The notes below the pieces were generated by a model that did no database searches, had not been told where the DNA came from, and worked only from the letters and a program-made list of their open reading frames with translations. Made by a program: the position numbers and the translations under genes. Below are positions 42,994 to 53,650 of a stretch of 64,000 bases of DNA, piece after piece. The stretch is taken from contig JANBVO010000026.1 in NCBI GenBank assembly GCA_030052745.1, forward strand, positions 372,001 to 436,000, in the 5' to 3' direction. Position 1 is the first letter of the stretch. Each line of letters opens with the position of its first letter. This DNA comes from Pleurostoma richardsiae (lineage: Eukaryota > Ascomycota > Sordariomycetes > Calosphaeriales > Pleurostomataceae).

Positions 42994-44624
42994 TGAGAGC
43001 GAACAGCAGGACCTGCCAGGCCTGTAAAAGCACACATAACACGCAAGCGTGAATTAGATATTAAGGACGGAGAAGCGAATCTTCAGCATGCTGAAGAGAT
43101 ACACGAGAACGAAGAGCCCAGAGACCTGAGCTACAGTGGGAAAAGTTCAGAAAGGGAAGATTTAGGAAATCGTGGGATGCAGGAGGCCAGTCTATCTCTA
43201 GACCCCAGGCCTCCACATGCCTCCACGTCAAAAGGGCTCGCGCGGAGCTCCGTCAGTCCACCGAGATCCAGACACGCACGACTTGCGGGACACGAGGGGA
43301 GATGGACAATGCAGCAGTCACTTGGCTGGCACAATGTAACCTCAGCAGCCCAAGGATAGAAGCAGTGGCCGTGGACGACGTACGTCAAACATAGCTTGGT
43401 CAGGGGCGATCTCTGAAGTGTCGCATGTCACCAGGGTTGATTGGCCCAAGCTCTCATGATCTAAGTTGCGGGCGAGAGGTTGATGGCAGTGCGTGAGGCT
43501 CTTTGGGCTCACAATCAAGGGCTGTTTCACAATGGGCACAAGGGGGCTTGGGCCGGTTTCGAGTCGACCGAACCGGGATACCGGGAGGACAGCGGCCGTC
43601 GGCACCGCCTCGTAGTCAGCTGGCCATTATTAGGCCGTTGATCATAATGCGTTTATCTGTTTGACGGAGGAAAAGCCTTGAAGATAGGCCATTCGCTACC
43701 ATAGGACGCGATCCTTAGGACGCGGCCCATGGGACGTTGTGACGGTGTGTCTGTGTCGCTGGAGGTCTGCAATGTCGCAACTCGTATAAACATCGCCTCG
43801 ATGTTTCATTTCACCCACCGTTGTCAGCCCACCGCCAGCGATTGTTGGAGGAAGGCGCTGTTCAGACTGCTGCCTCGATCCTCAGATTCCTCGCGGACCG
43901 AGGACACGGCGTTGCACTGAGCTCCCCAATACGAGGTCGTTCCAACGAAGAGATCAAAGCTGTCGGCTACGTATGAGCCGGATCATAGCCGGGCGCAGCA
44001 TGGGAAAAGGGAATACGAATCCTCTGGCACATCTGACGCGACCCGTAACTGTGAAAGGATAGTTATGTTGGTTGTGCTCTGGTCCCCAAGGTGATAGATA
44101 GCAGTTGATAATGCGAGGAGTTTATGCTGTTAGAAGCCGATTACATAAGCCCATTTCTTGTACTTCAGTACCAAAAGTCCATTGCCGTTTGATGATGTCA
44201 CTGAAATCCGGGGTAAGCTGCCATCAACGACGGTCCCCAAGCCACATTTACACGTCGTACCGTCGTCGCATCGCTCTGCGGTGTCTCTTCACTTGTGCTC
44301 GTAAGATATACCAGAGTGGTGTCTTCCGCTTGAATATACAGGAACTCATCCTTAGTCGTACATTGAAGACAACAGGAGGTGCGCAACACTGGTTCAGAGT
44401 CGCACCCTCGCGTCGTTGGCAGTTCAACCATTCTTCACTCTCGTGGTCCGGGTCGGGCAATACGAAAGCGCGAACAGCGAACCCCAAGCCAATGATATAG
44501 TAGCTCCAAGTTCATATTATTAATTCCGGCCTGTGGGTGTGCAGCCTGCCTACTTAATGACTTGCCTATCCGTTGCCCAGACAGGGTGGCTTGAGACGAA
44601 CTGTCATTCCTCAGAGGTGTCCGG
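42994..44624. other. Divergent intergenic region, about 1.6 kb
   Basis: It lies between the kelch gene (minus) and the DUF4243 gene (plus). At 44198-44487 two overlapping minus-strand frames look faintly coding (for example EFLYIQAEDTTLVYL), but neither has a start, a splice partner or a domain. The remainder shows nothing. Confidence 0.4.
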
Positions 44625-46302
44625 ATGCAGTCCTTCGCAACGCCTTCGCGACTTGCTAGGGCCCTTGTCAGTCGACTGATATCACATCAACCCCTCAGCC
44701 AAGCTCGGATGATAGGCAGCATGGCTACTGCGTACCAGTTCCACATCACTCCCGAGAACACGGGGCTCTGGAACTTCGATCAGAGTGAAGACACAGCCAA
44801 CAAGGCCTCGGAGCTGTTACAGAGAGACTTGGAGCAGCACCATGTCTTCTTCAACCAGGACGGCTTCCACAACCACGTAGGATGCTCTCCCATGCCCACC
44901 TGAGCTAAATAGAGTAGCCACCCCCAACTAACGTACGTCTTAGATCTCCCACCACATCCTCGCCCTCTACGGCACCGGCGCCGCCGCGCGCCACCTGCAG
45001 CAGGGCTACGACGACAACGTCTCCTACCAGCGGCCCACCCTCCCGGCGCACGAGCGCGTCGCCCTGGACCTGCGGTCCTGGGACCACGCCAGCAAGTACC
45101 TGGGCAAGGAGCAGTACTACCCGGACTTCCTGGCCTTCTTCCAGCGCGAGATCGCCGCCAAGGGGTGGGAGGCCGTCCTGGCCGAGTACGTGTTCGCCGG
45201 CACCGAGGCGGCGGACGACCTGTTTGCGCGCCTGCACGCCGGGTTCCTGCACCCGCTGATCCAGCTCATGTACGGCGTCGAGTGGGCGCAGCCGGCGGGC
45301 GTGGCGGAGGCGCTGGCGCAGACGTGCGTGCATCGCAACGACCTGAAGGAGTTCCTGCTCGAGGCGGAGCGGCGGGCGGGGACCGGGACGGAGCCGATGC
45401 CGGCTGTGGCGGAGCTGCTGGAGGCTGTGAGGGCGGATGAAAAGCTGGCCACCGCGGCGCATATGGAGGATGGGAACAAGATCAGAGACGGCGTCCTGAA
45501 GAGGGCCAAGGAGGAGATGTTTGCGGTGGCGAGCCGCGTGAGAGTCCGCCCGGAGGAGCTGGATGAGAGGACGGTCGAGATGTTCAACGCGTGCGTGTAC
45601 ATGGCTGCCGGGGCGGCCATGCATCCACCGAGGGAGCCCAAGTTCGACTTCTTCTTCATGTAAGTGGTTCGAGGATGGAGGAGCTCGGGGTCAAGAGGGG
45701 TTGTGGCCTGAAGTGACGCTGACGGAGTTGCACACGACAGTCACCACGTCAACTCTGCACCTATCTACCTCGTCTTCAACAAACAGCCGTGGATCTCGAA
45801 AGAGACTAAGGTGCGGCTCCTGGAATGGAAGATCAGGATGGACTTGATTCAGTACGCAGGCCGAGCAGCGCCGCCCCTTCGGCTGGACCTGGTCGCCTCT
45901 TACAGCCCCAAGGATAAGGATACGGCGAAGTCCCCGGCCGGTGAGTTCGCTACCTGACTACTTGCCGTGTCCCTCAGCTAACGGACCTGTGTCAAGATGT
46001 GGTGGCCAGACTGCACAATCTCGAGGATGATGGACATTCGATAAAGCTGGCTCGTGCGACGGGCATCTGCCACAATGTCTCCCGAGAGTATGAGGACAGA
46101 GACTGGATGATGATCAAGGGCGAGGACATGTGGGCCAAGGTCCATAATCTAATTGCTGACTCGGTGGAAAGCCCGGGACAGAAATGGGTGCGAACGGCTG
46201 GTCTGGAGGAGGCTTGGAAGGTGAGTAGCTGGCTGCAGAAGCGAGCTGAACACACTGGGCTGATATCAATCTTAGGACATCCCCGATCAGGCAAAGCTTT
46301 GA
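44625..46302 (+). CDS. Questin oxidase-like protein (DUF4243, AflY family)
   Basis: Exons are 44625-44876, 44944-45659, 45741-45940, 45997-46220 and 46276-46302; introns are 67, 81, 56 and 55 bp. The product is 472 aa. Family members include questin oxidase and AflY, proposed Baeyer-Villiger-type oxidases in anthraquinone and aflatoxin pathways. Seen: HHVFFNQDGFHNH joined to ISHHILALYGTGA, LGKEQYYPDFLAFF, HPLIQLMYGVEW, and the HHVNSAP join after the second intron. The repeated His pairs are typical of the family. The last exon is nine codons including the stop. The first 30 residues are Ser/Arg-rich and could target mitochondria; a later ATG (MATAYQF) would remove them. No polyketide synthase or other pathway gene is nearby, so a housekeeping-type orthologue is as likely as a cluster enzyme. 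Confidence 0.88.
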
Positions 46303-46508
46303 AAAAGGACGTTCTCACGGAGGAGGCGACGGCAGTGTTGAGAGTTAAACACTTTCACTGTGAAGTCATGGGAGCGCAGAAAAGGTTCGAAATGTATTCG
46401 CGTTGGGAGGTACCGTGTTGGTCGTCAACGGGAGCGGGCTTTTGAAAGCATAAGGGAGTCCAAAAATGCATGATTTGCATCTTGAAGATTTCCATTCACT
46501 GCCGTAAT
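46303..46508. other. Short convergent spacer
   Basis: 206 bp lie between the DUF4243 and PWP2 stops. It presumably holds overlapping 3' UTRs. Confidence 0.4.
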
Positions 46509-49336
46509 CTAATCAAGCCCAATCCACTCCTCTTCCTCCTGATCTTCGAGGATGATATCCTGAACGCCGGCCCCGTCCCCGGACGTAAGAAGCTTGGGCT
46601 CCGTATCTTCAACAGATGCCCAAGTTAACGCTTCGTTTGCCTTCTCTTCTTTCTTGCTGCTGGCCTGCCCGAGGAGGTAGTCCACCATGTACACGTTCTC
46701 ATCCGCCAGGCGGCGGATCTCGTCGCGCATCTTCGTGACCGCCCGCGCCACCACGCGGAGCTCAACATCGACCTTGCCCCTGTTAGAGGTCAGGTACGCG
46801 CCGTGCTTATCTAGGAGAGCCTTGATCCACAACAAGCAGAACTCGATGTGGGGCGACTCCTCCGTCTGTGCGGCAACGAACCGCAGCAGTCTCGGCACAA
46901 AGACCGTCGGGAACTCCTCGACCACCAGTGGGATGTCCCTGTGCGGGACGGACTGGAAAACTCTCTTAATCAGACCTGCCTCATTGAGCCGGAAAGCCAT
47001 GACGAGAGCTTTGAGATGGTCTTTCTCGTTTTGCAGAACCGCTAACGTCGAGGCTGGCGTGATCTCCATGTTCAGGTCGAAGGGATCGAACTGGAGCTGG
47101 TTGTCGACACTGTATATCAGCAGTCCCTCCGTGGATGCCGCGCAAAAGGCGGTCCCAGCCGGAGAGAGGGCAACCCCGGTTACCCGCACCTCAGGCATCC
47201 TCTTCCGTACAGAGGGGTCGCCGCCACGCTTTGAGCCAGGGAGAGAATTATCCCTCCGATCCTCTAGGTCGGAAGCCTCACCCTGGTCGTCAATTAAGCC
47301 TTCTGGTCCAGCTTCTGTGAGAAGCTTGCTGTTCAGGAACTCTTGCGTTCCTGAAAGAGACAGATTCACACTGACGGTGAATTTCTTGAGGAGGACCAAC
47401 GTCGTCACGGAATACAAGCAGATATACTTGCTGTTACCCGCAGCGAGAAGGCAGGAGCCATCTGTACTGTACCGGATGGTTGTGAAAGCCTTTGTGCCAG
47501 CAACGTTGGCTGCCGTCCGGCGATCACTGATCTTTCGGCCACCTGATACATCTCGGCGACCATCAACACCGGATATCTGCTCAGCATCAGACACGGACCA
47601 GAATGTCAGCTGGCCGTCTAGAGTCGAAATCGAAAGCTGTTGGGAATCTGGTCTGAACGCAATATCAAGCACGTCTGCCTGCAGCTGTAGCGGCTCGCTC
47701 GTCTGCGTCCTATCGAAGACGGACCATATCCGGGCCGTCCGATCCCAGCTACCACTGACCAAGAGCCCACCATTTGGTGCGAATGCCAGAGAGGAGACTG
47801 GCCCTTCATGTCCAGCGAGTTGATCAAGTAGCTGGCCGGTCTGCACCGACCAGATGTGGATGTCGAAAGAGTCAAGCGAACCAGCGGCGACAACCTCTCC
47901 GCTCGGATCAACAGCCATGCATGAGAATGAAAGCCGCGTTGGGGCCGTAAATGTCCTGAAATTCCGATACCTTATGAGGTCCCATGCTCGTATGGACCCA
48001 TCCAGACTTGACGTGAATAGAACATTGCCCTTCTTCGCAAACTCGCAGGCGGTCACGCCGCTCGTGTGTTCTGTGAAGGTGACAATGCAGAAACCAGATT
48101 CGATATCCCACACCTTGATTTTCCCGTCGTCGGCTGTCGTGATTATACGCTGACCGTCTGGGGAGTAGACCAAGGAGTTCATCGTGTCGAAATGACCCTG
48201 CTGCTTCAATATGTATGACTCGGATTGCCATTCCCAAACAAGCAATTGGCCCAACTTGGATGCACCGAACGCAAGCCACTCTCCGCTTTTGTTTATGGAG
48301 ACGAAGTCGATATCGTTCTGTGATATGCTAAGTGTGTGGATCATGCTGAAGTCGGGCATTTCGTGGAGGCAGAATACTCCGTTCGAGAAGCCTGCGACCA
48401 GCAAATTCGAGTCGGGGTGGAAGGCGGCACATCTTAGACTTGCGTTATTCTGCATATAATAATGCCGATTTACTGTCCTCCACCGCATGTCAGTGTCCTC
48501 GTCCTCATCGGCCATCTCATCGTCCTCCCGAGGTCGCCCGACATATTGCCAATCGAACACGGCACCGTCTTTGCTGACAGTGTAGATTGTTTCTTGGTTC
48601 TTGGAGAACCAAGCAGCAACAACGCCTTGCCTGTGGCCTGACAAGACTGTTGGTGTGAAGCCTTCTTCAGCGTCCAAGCTCCATATCCGTGCCGTCATGT
48701 CTTTAGAAGCTGTGAGGAAGAACCTGGAGTCGTGGGACCACTCGATACTCCGAACATCATCGAAGTGTTTCGTGTGCTTGTGAAGGCGAACAAACGGCGC
48801 GAATTCGAGCTCGCCTTCTGGGCTCGTATCTGGTGTGGAGGGGACATGCCAGACCTCCAGCTTTCGGCCAAGCCCGACGACAAAGTACCGGCCAGACGGG
48901 GAGAACGACAGGGCTGTGACCGGAGATCGGAAGGAGAAGTGATATATCGAGATGCGCCGCAGGACGTTCGTCAGAATCGCATGGCCATCTTCGTCAATGG
49001 AGAGAAGCAGGTTCCCTCGAGGGGTCAGCCCTATCCTTGATATGTTCTTCCGATGCGCGAAGGGGAGCGTATAGGACTTGTTGCTGTGGAAAAAAGAATG
49101 TTTAGTTTGAAATCCTGCAGGTTTGGTCGCGTAGAGGTTGTACCTACTCTACAAGGTTGAAGACGGTGACCCTGTTCCCTACCGGGGAGAACAGGTGGGT
49201 GCCATCGGGGCTGAACAGAAGATTGCCTTGTGAATAGACAGTTCCAAGAAGATTGGAAAACTGGTTTGAGTTAGATCATACTGTAAGAAGGGTCTTGTGA
49301 CTGCTATGGCAAGCTTACCCTGAAGTCTGTCTTCAT
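46509..49336 (-). CDS. PWP2: Periodic tryptophan protein 2, U3 snoRNP component
   Basis: Exons are 49336-49319, 49260-49148 and 49083-46509; introns are 58 and 64 bp. The product is 901 aa. PWP2 (UTP1) is part of the UTP-B complex in the small-subunit processome, needed for early 18S rRNA processing in the nucleolus. The first exon is only 18 nt (MKTDFR), then FSNLLGTVYSQGNLLFSPDG, the usual PWP2 start. Two WD40 propellers follow, with repeats such as SRFFLTASKDMTARIWSLD, QRIITTADDGKIKVWDIE and LLVSGSWDRTARIWSV. The Utp12-type helical C-terminal domain (about 740-870) has RLLRFVAAQTEESPHIEF. The tail is acidic. Length is as expected (about 900 aa). The start codon is 475 bp from that of the divergent septin gene. 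Confidence 0.96.
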
Positions 49337-49811
49337 TGTCACCTATCCATCGCCGTTCTGTCAAGGTGTGTCTGTGTCGACGGTGTGCACTGGGCGCTGT
49401 TATCGCAATCACAGCCCTGGCGGGCGGCGTGCAGGAACCTTCAACTTTTTCTGAAAATTTTGGCGGGGTCGGCGAAAATATACTCCGCTGCTCCGAGGCT
49501 TGTCCCAGAGAGGAAAGGCTCGTTTGGCGGTACCTGGCAGGGTCGAACAGCGAAAAGGGGCCTGGGTGGCCCGTGCTCCTGGAAATTTGACAGGTTGAGA
49601 GTGGAAGAGAAGGAAGGGGGCAGGCAGTTCTCCTGAAGCACGAGCTGCTCCTACCCTTTTCAATTGTCAACATCGAAACGAAATCCTCCTTCAATGCGAC
49701 AGCCCTTCCCAATTGCCCCAGTCTATTGAGGAGCAACCGTCCGCATCTCCAGCAGCGCCGCTTTTGTCTGCACTTCATCTCAATCCTCCAATTCGATCTA
49801 TACCGCCCATA
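49337..49811. promoter_or_regulatory. Shared divergent promoter of PWP2 and CDC12
   Basis: 475 bp hold both promoters and leaders. The stretch from about 49,630 to 49,811 next to the septin ATG is moderately pyrimidine-rich. No specific site can be named with confidence. Confidence 0.55.
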
Positions 49812-51158
49812 ATGGCTCCTGCCACTGCTGAGAGCGCCTCACCGATTGGCATTGCCAATCTGCCCAACCAGCGACACAAGATCGTTGCGAAGCGCGGTGC
49901 CGCCTTCACCATCATGGTACATCTTGCCGTTTGCCTCGATACCTCTGGCCATTCCCTGCCATGGCGATGGACATCTAACGTCTAATCCGTGTTTAGGTTG
50001 CTGGCGAGTCGGGCTTGGGCAAGACGACCTTCATCAACACCCTTTTCTCCACTACGATCAAGAACTATGCCGACCACAAGCGCCGGCACCAGAAGCAGGT
50101 CGACAAGACCGTAGAGATCGAGATTACCAAGGCTGAGCTGGAGGAGAAGTTCTTCAAGGGTGAGCTTCCTGTCACTATACGTTCTAGATGCTGTTGCTGA
50201 CTTGTGGCAGTCCGCCTCACCGTTATCGACACTCCCGGTTTCGGTGACTACGTCAACAACCGCGACTCTTGGATGCCCATCATCGAGTTCCTGGATGATC
50301 AGCATGAGTCCTACATGCTGCAGGAGCAGCAGCCTCGCCGTCAAGACAAGATCGATCTTCGTGTCCACGCCTGCCTTTACTTCATCCGCCCGACTGGTCA
50401 CACCCTGAAGCCGCTGGATATTGAGGTCATGAAGCGTTTGTGCTCGAGAGTCAACCTCATTCCCGTTATTGCCAAGGCCGATACTCTCAGCCCGGCCGAC
50501 CTTGCCAAGTTCAAGCAGCGTGTATGGCACAAACCATATGGACCCGTGTGACGCGGCAAATAGCTGACTTTTATGCTAGATCCGAGCTGTTATCGAGGCG
50601 CAGAGCATCAAGATCTACCAGCCCCCGATCGAGGAAGATGATGAAGCCGCCGCCCAGCACGCCCGGAGCCTCATGGCCGCCATGCCCTTCGCGGTTATCG
50701 GTTCGGAGAAGGACGTCAAGACCGGAGATGGCCGCATCGTCAAGGGCCGCCAGTACTCCTGGGGTGTTGCCGAGGTCGAGAATGAGGACCACTGCGACTT
50801 CAAGAAGCTGCGATCTATTCTGATCCGTACCCACATGCTCGACCTCATCCACACCACCGAGGAGCTCCACTACGAGGCGTACCGTGCCCAGCAGATGGAG
50901 ACCCGCAAGTTCGGCGAGGCCCGCCCGCGGAAGCTGGATAACCCCAAGTTCAAGGAGGAGGAAGAGGCTCTGCGGAAGCGGTTCACCGAGCAGGTCAAGA
51001 TCGAGGAACAGCGATTCAGGCAATGGGAGCAGAAGCTCATCGCTGAGCGTGACCGTCTTAACAAGGATCTCGAACAGACCCACGCCCAGATCAAGCAGTT
51101 GGAGACTGAGCTTGAGCAGATGCAGGGAAGCGCAGTCCGCTCTCACGGCCGCCGCTAA
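49812..51158 (+). CDS. CDC12: Septin, CDC12/AspC type
   Basis: Exons are 49812-49916, 49997-50159, 50211-50521 and 50580-51158; introns are 80, 51 and 58 bp. The product is 385 aa. Septins are GTP-binding proteins that form filaments at septa and growth sites. Seen: IGIANLPNQRHKIVAKRG at the N-terminus, G1 GESGLGKTT near 38, G3 DTPGFGD near 97, G4 AKAD near 175, and the septin-unique element ending in the WGVAEVENEDHCDF stretch. The C-terminal 70 residues form a coiled coil (EEQRFRQWEQKLIAERDRL), which with the N-terminal sequence points to the Cdc12 group and not Cdc3, Cdc10 or Cdc11. All splice joins fall within conserved septin sequence. Confidence 0.95.
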
Positions 51159-51663
51159 AACCTCGACTTCTACCCCTGAAACACCCGCCACCTATATCAT
51201 CTCCCCCATCATGAGGATCATGAACACTACCAGGGCAGTCGGATTTATACGGATGTCTAGCGCAATAGCATCTTGAGGAAGACTTATGGATATACTCGAG
51301 AGCTAGCGCTGCGTTTGTCGCTGGCGTGCCTGCTTGCTCAGCATCCGAGAAGGCGTCCGCCTGTTCTCTTTCCCTGTGGACAGCCAAAAGTATGGATGGA
51401 GGAGAAAAAACGAAATCGAACAGGTTGTGCCTGGAAAGGCTAGCTAGTTTCATTGTTTTTGCCCGCACTTTCTTCTCGCCTTTTCCCCCGTTACCCTAGT
51501 TATGATGTAATTCGCCAGCCCCTTTCATGATACCAGATAATGAGAATGGTTGCGTTTCCAGCCGAACGCCAGATGTTCTTCAGTACAGTGATAAGCGCCG
51601 TCTACAAGCGTCTCCTCTATGATGGGTATCTTCCCACCACGCGCAGGTCATCATGTCGTGACT
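51159..51663. other. Convergent intergenic region, 505 bp
   Basis: The 3' ends of the septin and the mitochondrial kinase gene meet here. Nothing else recognised. Confidence 0.45.
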
Positions 51664-53258
51664 CTACACCGCATCTATCGATGCCCGCGTCGTCAGCTGC
51701 TCATTCTTGTTTCCCAGCTTCGAGATCTGCAGGAACGCATCCACGCCGTAACCTTCTAAACTGTGCAGCTCCAAACTCCCCGCCCAGTACTCGGCGTACA
51801 CCCGGCTCAGCGGCAGGCCCATGCCCAGGCGCAGATTGGGCGGCCGGCTCGTGAGCGACGAGAGCGAGTTCCCGGAGGCGCGGCTCCTCCTCGCAGCGGC
51901 CCTGGTCACCGGCTCCTCGACGCGCAGCTCCTGCAGCGTCGCCGCCATCTTGGGGACCTGGCCGAGGTTGGCCAGGATCCTCTGGCTCTGGGGCCCCTTG
52001 CTGAAGGACCACAGGTAGGGGAGGAAGTCGCGGGGCACGCCGCCGCCCTGGTCCGAGACGCGGACGATGACGTGGTGCTGGGCCTCGCAGATGGTGACCT
52101 CGATCGGCGGCGGGGGCCGCGAGGGCTCGTTGCTGCGCTGCTGCTTCTCGATGACGGCCTGCACCGAGTTGCGTAGCAGCTCGCCGACGATGTACTCCAG
52201 GTGGCTGAGGATGTAGGGGAAGTTCGCCTGGAGGTGGCCCTCCAGCTTGATCTCGGGCACCTGGACGTCCTCGCCGTAGGCGGACCGCGCGAGCGACTGG
52301 ACGGCCTTGCCGCAGCGGTCGATGACGTCCCGCGCGTAGCACTTGAGGAAGATCTCGCCTATGAACTCGGAGTCAGAGAGCTTCATGCCGGGCGAGAACC
52401 ATGGCGCGTGGAAGGTGTCTGTGAGGGCGATGTGCTGCTCCGCGATGACGCGGCGGGATATGCGCTGCAGGTCAGTTAGCCTCAATGTCCGCGTGCAGGC
52501 ATATAGCTCTCAGGACTCAGGGGCCTCGAGGCTCACCGATCGCAGGATAGTGTTCATGAACTTGTCTAGGTCCTCCGCGGGCATGAGGCCGCTGCACTCC
52601 AAGACGCCCATGGCAAGCTTGGGAATCACGGACAGGTGCGCCTTGAGCATCTGGTTGATTGTCTGGCAGAAGCGGTCGTTGTCCTCCAGGTTCTTGACCT
52701 CCTTAACCTTCCTGAACGTGTCAAAGGCATTGTAGTATAGATCGTATACTTCGCTGATGTGGGGGTTCGTGACGACGACATAGGGGAGCTGCTGTAGGTC
52801 CCGGATGCGATGCGCTATTCTACAGGCAAAAGAGATCAGCCCGGCGGTCTCCATAAGACTCTCCCTCAGGGGGCTGCAGCGTGCTCACCTGGTAGGCAGC
52901 TCCGTCCGGACATAGTTGGCCGAGCTGATCAGTCTCGACTCGGTGAGGGACCGGCCGAAGACCATCAGCTGGCGCAGACTGATGGGCCTGGCCTCCTTGG
53001 CAACCCACCTGGACACGACGATTGTTAGCAAGCAAAGGAGACGGAGACATGAAGTGCCTAGTAAGAGCGGCAAAGGACGCACTCATCAAGCACGGAGACG
53101 GGTCGCCATTTCCCGGCGTGCATGCGCCGTATTTGCTGTCGGCAGCAGCAAGCGGGAGCTGCTTGTCGGAGCTGCCTGTGCCCTCGTGCCACAACCTCCC
53201 GCGCTGCAAGCCTCACCCCAGGGGTCTTCGGGGCGTTCCGCACCGCGAGTGGCAGCAT
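51664..53258 (-). CDS. Mitochondrial PDH/BCKDH-type protein kinase
   Basis: Exons are 53258-53083, 53008-52889, 52819-52537 and 52464-51664; introns are 74, 69 and 72 bp. The product is 459 aa. These kinases phosphorylate and inactivate pyruvate or branched-chain 2-oxoacid dehydrogenase in the mitochondrial matrix. The N-terminal 55 residues are rich in Arg and Ala with no acidic run, as for a presequence. Then come WVAKEARPISLRQLMVFG, the four-helix regulatory domain, the N-box ELLRNSVQAVIE, the G1 box DQGGGVPRD and the G2 region GMGLPLSRVYAEYWAGS. The end, TTRASIDAV, is conserved in fungal relatives. Filamentous fungi have two to three such kinases; this one looks like the Aspergillus PkpB group, but the substrate is not certain. 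It is divergent from ADE2 with 392 bp between start codons. Confidence 0.9.
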
Positions 53259-53650
53259 GCTGGCGGCAATTCCATGCGAAAGTCGAGCTGCAGGAAGATT
53301 CCGTCTCCTATACTCTCGCAATGGCGCGGTAGCGGCTGGTTTGTGAAAGGTTGGCGTCTATGATGTGCCGGTTCTTGGTCATTTTATGTACGGCTTGGAT
53401 CAACCCACTCTGCCACTCTACTCCATACCGCAAGTCAGGACGGAAGTGGGGTGGTCTGCATCAGAAGCTCGGCTTGTGATTACCCTAAGGTACCCCAGAG
53501 GCCCGGGCCTGCGGGGCGGCTAATGCTCAATTGGGGGATGCGATGAATTTTTGCTTGCTAGTCGAGTCAAGTGCAGTAATCCGAATATCTCTCATTCTCA
53601 CAGGCAGGAGGCAGCTTGAGTGAGTGACTCATATTCACAACTTGACCGAC
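53259..53650. promoter_or_regulatory. Shared divergent promoter of the kinase gene and ADE2
   Basis: 392 bp lie between the two ATGs. CTAAGGTACCCC at about 53,484 is a variant of the intergenic GGTA word. No Gcn4-type TGACTC upstream of ADE2 is certain, although GAGTGACTCAT lies at about 53,620, in the leader just before the ATG. Confidence 0.5.
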
